A stretch of 64,000 nt of DNA from BOG-908 sp965198825 (GTDB taxonomy: Bacteria; Pseudomonadota; Alphaproteobacteria; Acetobacterales; Acetobacteraceae): assembly GCA_965198825.1 (NCBI GenBank), contig CBDAQB010000002.1, positions 787,978 through 851,977 on the forward strand. Reading direction: 5' to 3'. Below are positions 60,726-64,000 of this stretch, one piece after another. How positions within the stretch are numbered: position 1 is the first letter of the stretch; every line of letters starts with the position of its first letter. The notes under the pieces were generated by a model. The model did not search any database and was not told the origin of the DNA. It worked only from the letters and a program-made list of their open reading frames with translations. Position numbers and translations under genes: made by a program.

Positions 60726-61564
60726 GGTTGCGGTCGCTGCTGTTCGTGCCGGGAGATCGGCCGGACAGGATGGAGAAGGCGCTGGGGAGCGGGGCGGACG
60801 CGCTGATCCTGGATTTGGAGGATTCGGTGGCGGCGATGGGCAAGCCTGCCGCGCGTTCGGCGGTGGCGGCATTTCTGGGTCGTGAGCGGACTGGCGTTCG
60901 GCTTTTCGTGCGGGTGAACGCACTGGATAGCGGTCTGCTCGACGAGGATTTAGAAGCCGTGCTGCCGGGTGCGCCAGACGGCATCGTGTTGCCCAAGGCG
61001 GAGGGGGCGCCGAGTGTCCGGGAACTGGACTGGCGTATGGCGGTGCTGGGGAGTTCGGCGCCGATCCTGCCGATTGCGACGGAGACGCCGGCGGCGATCT
61101 TCGCACTTGGGAGCTATGGCGGTGTGGCGTGCCGGCTGTGCGGCATGAGTTGGGGCGCGGAGGACCTGCCTGCGGCGATCGGGGCGTCGGCGGCGCGCGA
61201 GGCCGATGGGCGTTACACCGGGCCGATCGAGATGGCGCGCTCGCTGATGCTGTTCGGAGCGCATGCTGCAGGGGTAGTGGCGATCGAGACGGTGTTCCCG
61301 GCCTTCCGCGACCTGGACGGGCTGGCGGCCTACGCGTCGCGCGGGCGGCGTGACGGGTTCTCGGGAATGCTGGCGATCCATCCGGCGCAGGTGCCGGTGA
61401 TCAATGCGGCTTTTACGCCGAGCGGGGAGGAGATCGTCCAGGCGCAGCGGATCGTCGATCTGTTCGCAGCTCAGCCGGAGGCGGGGGCGCTGGCGATGGA
61501 CGGGCGCATGATCGACATGCCGCACCTGAAGCAGGCTCGCCGGATACTGGCCGCGGCCACCTGA
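60722..61564 (+). CDS. CoA ester lyase (HpcH/HpaI, CitE-like)
   Basis: The 280-residue protein matches the CitE/malyl-CoA lyase family: LRSLLFVPGDRPDRMEKALGSGADALILDLEDSV, IVLPKAEGA, LPIATETPAAIF, GMSWGAEDL and GMLAIHPAQVPVINAAF. It would split or form an acyl-CoA such as citramalyl- or beta-methylmalyl-CoA. GTG at 60722 overlaps the MaoC stop. No citrate lyase subunits are near, so it is the free CitE type. Confidence 0.88.
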   Translation: MRLRSLLFVPGDRPDRMEKALGSGADALILDLEDSVAAMGKPAARSAVAAFLGRERTGVRLFVRVNALDSGLLDEDLEAVLPGAPDGIVLPKAEGAPSVRELDWRMAVLGSSAPILPIATETPAAIFALGSYGGVACRLCGMSWGAEDLPAAIGASAAREADGRYTGPIEMARSLMLFGAHAAGVVAIETVFPAFRDLDGLAAYASRGRRDGFSGMLAIHPAQVPVINAAFTPSGEEIVQAQRIVDLFAAQPEAGALAMDGRMIDMPHLKQARRILAAAT

Positions 61565-61606
61565 ATATTTCTCGCGAACAAGGCTTGAAGATCCACCCTG
61601 AGCATG

Positions 61607-61682
61607 TCATGTATATGCACGAGACGAGTGACGCCGCCGATTTCCGGCGACAGCTTTCAGGTTATTTCATGTATATGCACGA
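61607..61682. promoter_or_regulatory. Pair of perfect direct repeats 60 bases apart
   Basis: TCATGTATATGCACGA occurs at 61607-61622 and 61667-61682, exactly 60 bases apart, in the gap before a small secreted gene and a MarR gene. The core TGTATATGCA is nearly palindromic. It could be a regulator site pair, for example for the MarR protein encoded at 62155. Confidence 0.5.
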
Positions 61683-61740
61683 AACCTGATGTCACCGCCG
61701 GCTCGGGCCCTTGCGGGCCTACTTGTCAGGAGTATCGATC

Positions 61741-62076
61741 ATGCGCGGTTTCGTGTTTGCCCTTCTCGCTTTGGCGCCCACCGCTGCTTCCGCCCAGACG
61801 GCGGCCGACATCGCTCGTCAGCAATGGCCGTTGCAGGCGCCGAAAGCCGGGATCAACGCGCCGGCGACGGAGCCGGTGTTCGGCGGTTTCGACCATGATG
61901 TTTCGCGCACCGTGTGGCTGCGCAATGCACCCGCCGGGCGTGGCGTGGCTCCGGCGGTCCCTCTCGGGGCTGGCGCGTTCATGTCGGCGGATGTCGCCCG
62001 GTTGCGTGACGGAAACAGCGCCGTATCGGCGGGGATTCGGATCGAACCGCCGTATTTGACTGCGCGGGCGCACTAG
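61741..62076 (+). CDS. Small secreted protein of unknown function
   Basis: The 111-residue protein has a signal peptide (GFVFALLALAPTAASA-QT) and a short mature domain (RQQWPLQAPKAGINAPATEPVFGGF...GIRIEPPYLTARAH) with no recognised family. AGGAG lies nine bases before the ATG. The direct repeats lie in its upstream region, and it may be cotranscribed with or regulated by the following MarR gene. Confidence 0.65.
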   Translation: MRGFVFALLALAPTAASAQTAADIARQQWPLQAPKAGINAPATEPVFGGFDHDVSRTVWLRNAPAGRGVAPAVPLGAGAFMSADVARLRDGNSAVSAGIRIEPPYLTARAH

Positions 62077-62154
62077 ATAGAGGGCTGACGTAGGGCGCGG
62101 CCTTCGGCCGCGTTCCCCCAAGCCGCCGGAGAGCGGATGGACGAAGGAGGTTTG

Positions 62155-62580
62155 ATGTTCGAGGAGGAGATAGCGACGGGGTGCTTCGCAAACCGCCTTC
62201 GGGCCGCGTCGCGGGCGATCTCGCGGCACTATGACTCGGTGCTCAAACCGCTCGATTTGAAGATCTCGCAGCTCTCCGTGCTGACGGCGGTGAGCCTCGG
62301 CGGCGGGGATCTTACAATCGTCGATATGGCGCAGCAGCTCGGCATGGACCGGTCGACCTTGAGCCGGAATTTCGATCCGCTGGAGCGGCGTGGGCTGGTG
62401 GTGCTGGGCCCGGAAGCGCGTCACCGGGCGCGCCGGGTGGCGCTGACCGATGCTGGGCGCGCGTTGCTCGAGCAGGCCTATCCACTTTGGAAGTCGGCGC
62501 AGCAGTCGGTCGAGGGGCGAGTGGGAGATGTGGCGGAGATGACGCGGCGGTTGGCGCCTATCGGGGAGGAGTTTGGGTAG
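62155..62580 (+). CDS. MarR-family transcriptional regulator
   Basis: The 141-residue protein has a winged-helix core: LDLKISQLSVLTAVSLGG, LTIVDMAQQLGMDRSTLSRNFDPLERRGLVVL, then the wing GPEARHRARRVALTDAGRALL. ATG at 62155 has AAGGAGG upstream; ATG at 62137 is an alternative. It is probably a repressor responsive to small aromatic ligands. The ligand and targets are unknown. Confidence 0.92.
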   Translation: MFEEEIATGCFANRLRAASRAISRHYDSVLKPLDLKISQLSVLTAVSLGGGDLTIVDMAQQLGMDRSTLSRNFDPLERRGLVVLGPEARHRARRVALTDAGRALLEQAYPLWKSAQQSVEGRVGDVAEMTRRLAPIGEEFG

Positions 62581-62712
62581 GAAGGGAGGACTTCTTTTTT
62601 GAAAAAGAGAAGCAAAAAACTTCCGGACGTTGGGCCGGGCCTTTCCAAGATCTCGGTCCCCAGGTCGCAAAAGTTTTTTGCTTCTTTTTTTCAAAAAAGA
62701 AGACCTTCCTCC
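62581..62712. repeat. Hairpin element, copy 16 (both arms)
   Basis: Both arms are C/G type; the left arm carries one inner change. The spacer reads AGATCTCGGTCCCC. It starts right after the MarR stop. Confidence 0.94.
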
Positions 62713-62778
62713 CCCCTCCCTTGACCTCTCGCCGCGATCAAGGAAGTTTCCCGGACCATCATCCGGACGGAACACCGC

Positions 62779-63417
62779 ATGCGACACCAGCTTACCGCCG
62801 CCAGTCTTGCCCTCGTTGTCATAGGATCGGCCGCGGCGCGCGCCGAGAAGACCTACACAATCGACAAGGTGACCATCAGCGGCAGCAAGTCGGTGCCTTC
62901 GAGCCAGCTTTACGGGGTGCTCAAGGAGCATGCCGGGATGCAGGCGACGCGCGAGGACATCGTCGGCGACCAAACCGCGATCTCGAATGAGCTGACCAAG
63001 GCGAATGTCGTCGGCGGCATCAAGACCCAGCTGCTGGGGCCGAAGCCGAACGGGCATTACGAGGTGACGTTCATCGTTCAGGACAACGGCGTTCAGGCAC
63101 CGACGGTGGCGCATGTGGCGCCGAAGCTCGATCAGCAGACGGTGGACGGAAATGTCTCGATCCCGTCGGACAAGCTCCTGCAGGCGACTGGGCTGCAGCC
63201 TGGTGAGGAGATGACGAACGAGAAGGTTCTGGCGGCCGAGACGGCGATCCAGAATGTCTACAAGGCGGCGAAGCTGCCTGTTGCCATGACGATCAATGGC
63301 GCCACGAAGGCGCTGCCTGGCGGCAAGGTCGACATCATGTGGCACATCGTCGAGACGAAGGCGAAGAAGAAGCCGCGGAATACGGAAGACGAGGGCGGCC
63401 AGAAACTCGACCAGTAA
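62779..63417 (+). CDS. Periplasmic POTRA-domain protein
   Basis: The 212-residue protein has a signal peptide (SLALVVIGSAAARA-EK) and two POTRA-like repeats. The first is TYTIDKVTISGSKSVPSSQLYGVLKEHAGM...ATREDI. The second begins near VAHVAPKLDQQTVDGNVSIPSDKLLQATGLQPGE. It ends in a Lys-rich tail without a beta-barrel, unlike BamA or TamA. It may assist outer-membrane assembly or act as a scaffold; the function is not established. Confidence 0.75.
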   Translation: MRHQLTAASLALVVIGSAAARAEKTYTIDKVTISGSKSVPSSQLYGVLKEHAGMQATREDIVGDQTAISNELTKANVVGGIKTQLLGPKPNGHYEVTFIVQDNGVQAPTVAHVAPKLDQQTVDGNVSIPSDKLLQATGLQPGEEMTNEKVLAAETAIQNVYKAAKLPVAMTINGATKALPGGKVDIMWHIVETKAKKKPRNTEDEGGQKLDQ

Positions 63418-63420
63418 TCT

Positions 63421-63544
63421 GAGAATTCTACTAGGCCGGCCACCCGACGCGGTTTGTCTGTGCTCCGGTGCTCATGGCCCCTAGAGGCCACTCCGCCTCC
63501 GGTGCTCGCCGACCACGCAAGCTGACTCAGCCTAGCGAATTCTC
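63421..63544. repeat. Second repeat family, copy B2
   Basis: This element of about 124 bases has terminal inverted repeats GAGAATTCTACTAGGC and GCCTAGCGAATTCTC. It contains an internal direct duplication of CCGGTGCTC. It lies in tandem with B3, after the POTRA gene. Confidence 0.88.
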
Positions 63545-63545
63545 T

Positions 63546-63636
63546 GAGAATTCTACTAGGCCGGCCATCTGACGCGGTTTGTCTGTGCTCCGGTGCTCGC
63601 CAAACCACGCCAGCTGACTCGGCCTAGCGAATTCTT
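63546..63636. repeat. Second repeat family, copy B3 (internal deletion)
   Basis: It has the same ends as B2 but lacks about 34 internal bases lying between the two CCGGTGCTC copies of B2, as expected from slippage or recombination between them. Confidence 0.88.
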
Positions 63637-63772
63637 GCGTTGTGCTCGTGTAAGCGTTCACCTGTGGCGCGGATGCTTGTGTGGTTGGTAACCGGCTCCT
63701 TGGAATGGTGCGGGTGTAGAAAGCTCTGGGGGTTATGGGGTAGAGTTCAGACTTAAGCTGAACGGGGATTTC

Positions 63773-64000
63773 ATGGCGCCTGCTCTTCAAGCGCGTGTTG
63801 TTGCGAGGGCCTCGGGCGCCTCGGCGGGCGGGCGGGCAGGTGGGAAAACGTCGGCGCGCATGGGCGTGCAGACGGCGCAGCAGCGCCGGTTGCTGTCGCC
63901 GGCGACGCAGGAGCTGCTGGGACGCCGGCTGGCGGAGCTGAGCGGGCTCGCAATGGCCATGGGGGCGATCGCGGTGCTGGTGGCGCTGGCGACCTACAAT
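63773..64000 (+). CDS. ftsK: DNA translocase FtsK, N-terminal fragment (cut by window edge)
   Basis: The 76 residues visible are a basic, Ala/Gly-rich start followed by SPATQELLGRRLAELSGLAMAMGAIAVLVALATYN. This is the first membrane helix and ATYN motif of FtsK/SpoIIIE proteins. FtsK moves chromosome termini at the division septum. The motor domain is outside the window, so identity rests on the first helix. Confidence 0.8.
   Translation, partial: MAPALQARVVARASGASAGGRAGGKTSARMGVQTAQQRRLLSPATQELLGRRLAELSGLAMAMGAIAVLVALATYN

Noticed and set aside
911..62712. Hairpin repeats as a CRISPR array or as many small genes (translated SFLKKRSKKLL or KVFCFFFSKKK)
   Set aside because: The copies are kilobases apart in inverted pairs, not regularly spaced direct repeats. 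The peptides are the same repeat read in different frames, with no shared start or ribosome site.
1..64000. tRNA or rRNA genes, insertion sequences, integrases or prophage
   Set aside because: No cloverleaf, rRNA-like stretch, transposase or integrase motif was recognised on reading both strands.

Overview
The window is GC-rich alphaproteobacterial chromosome. Gene content, codon usage and the dispersed repeats best fit the Acetobacteraceae / Rhodospirillales; this is an inference from recognised proteins, with no rRNA or marker phylogeny available. No tRNA or rRNA gene, CRISPR array, transposase, integrase or phage gene was recognised. Both edges cut genes: the 3' end of mutS on the left and the first 76 codons of ftsK on the right.

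Layout. 1-5.1 kb: mutS end, a MaoC hydratase, an ECF sigma / anti-sigma pair, and pabB-pabC for p-aminobenzoate. 5.1-13.2 kb: gloB, a large hybrid histidine kinase, a methyltransferase, and glmU-glmS for UDP-GlcNAc. 13.3-19.2 kb: a lipoprotein, a stress protein that looks cut short, a zinc alcohol dehydrogenase, a DUF2171 protein, an Nramp-related transporter and a YadGH-like ABC exporter. 19.3-27.3 kb: two divergent MFS transporters, an acyl-CoA ligase / class II aldolase pair, a glycogen-debranching-type enzyme and clpS. 27.4-34.1 kb: a ModA-like / cytochrome b / YedY-like molybdoenzyme operon, a GMC oxidoreductase, an SDR, and an SPFH protein with an unknown partner. 34.3-41.7 kb: an AppA-like BLUF-SCHIC photoreceptor, a membrane beta-propeller GGDEF protein and small proteins. 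41.8-47 kb: gmd-rmd (GDP-D-rhamnose), a glycosyltransferase and a sulfotransferase, suggesting a surface polysaccharide locus. 47-56 kb: small proteins, an SDR and an aldo/keto reductase, the hmgA-fahA-hppD tyrosine-catabolism operon, a DUF188 protein and a DUF433/DUF5615 toxin-antitoxin pair. 56-64 kb: a Cox11-cytochrome c fusion, trpS, dnaN, a MaoC/CitE-like pair, a MarR regulator, a POTRA protein and ftsK.

The most distinctive signal is not a gene. A family of AT-rich hairpin elements sits in 16 gaps between genes, about one per 4 kb. A complete element has two arms of about 34 bp in inverted orientation around a 40-100 bp GC-rich spacer. Each arm is itself a hairpin, and the outermost base pair of that hairpin changes in a compensatory way between copies. 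A second, unrelated family (three copies, two in tandem) lies near dnaN and ftsK. Some elements supply the stop codon or C-terminal codons of neighbouring genes.
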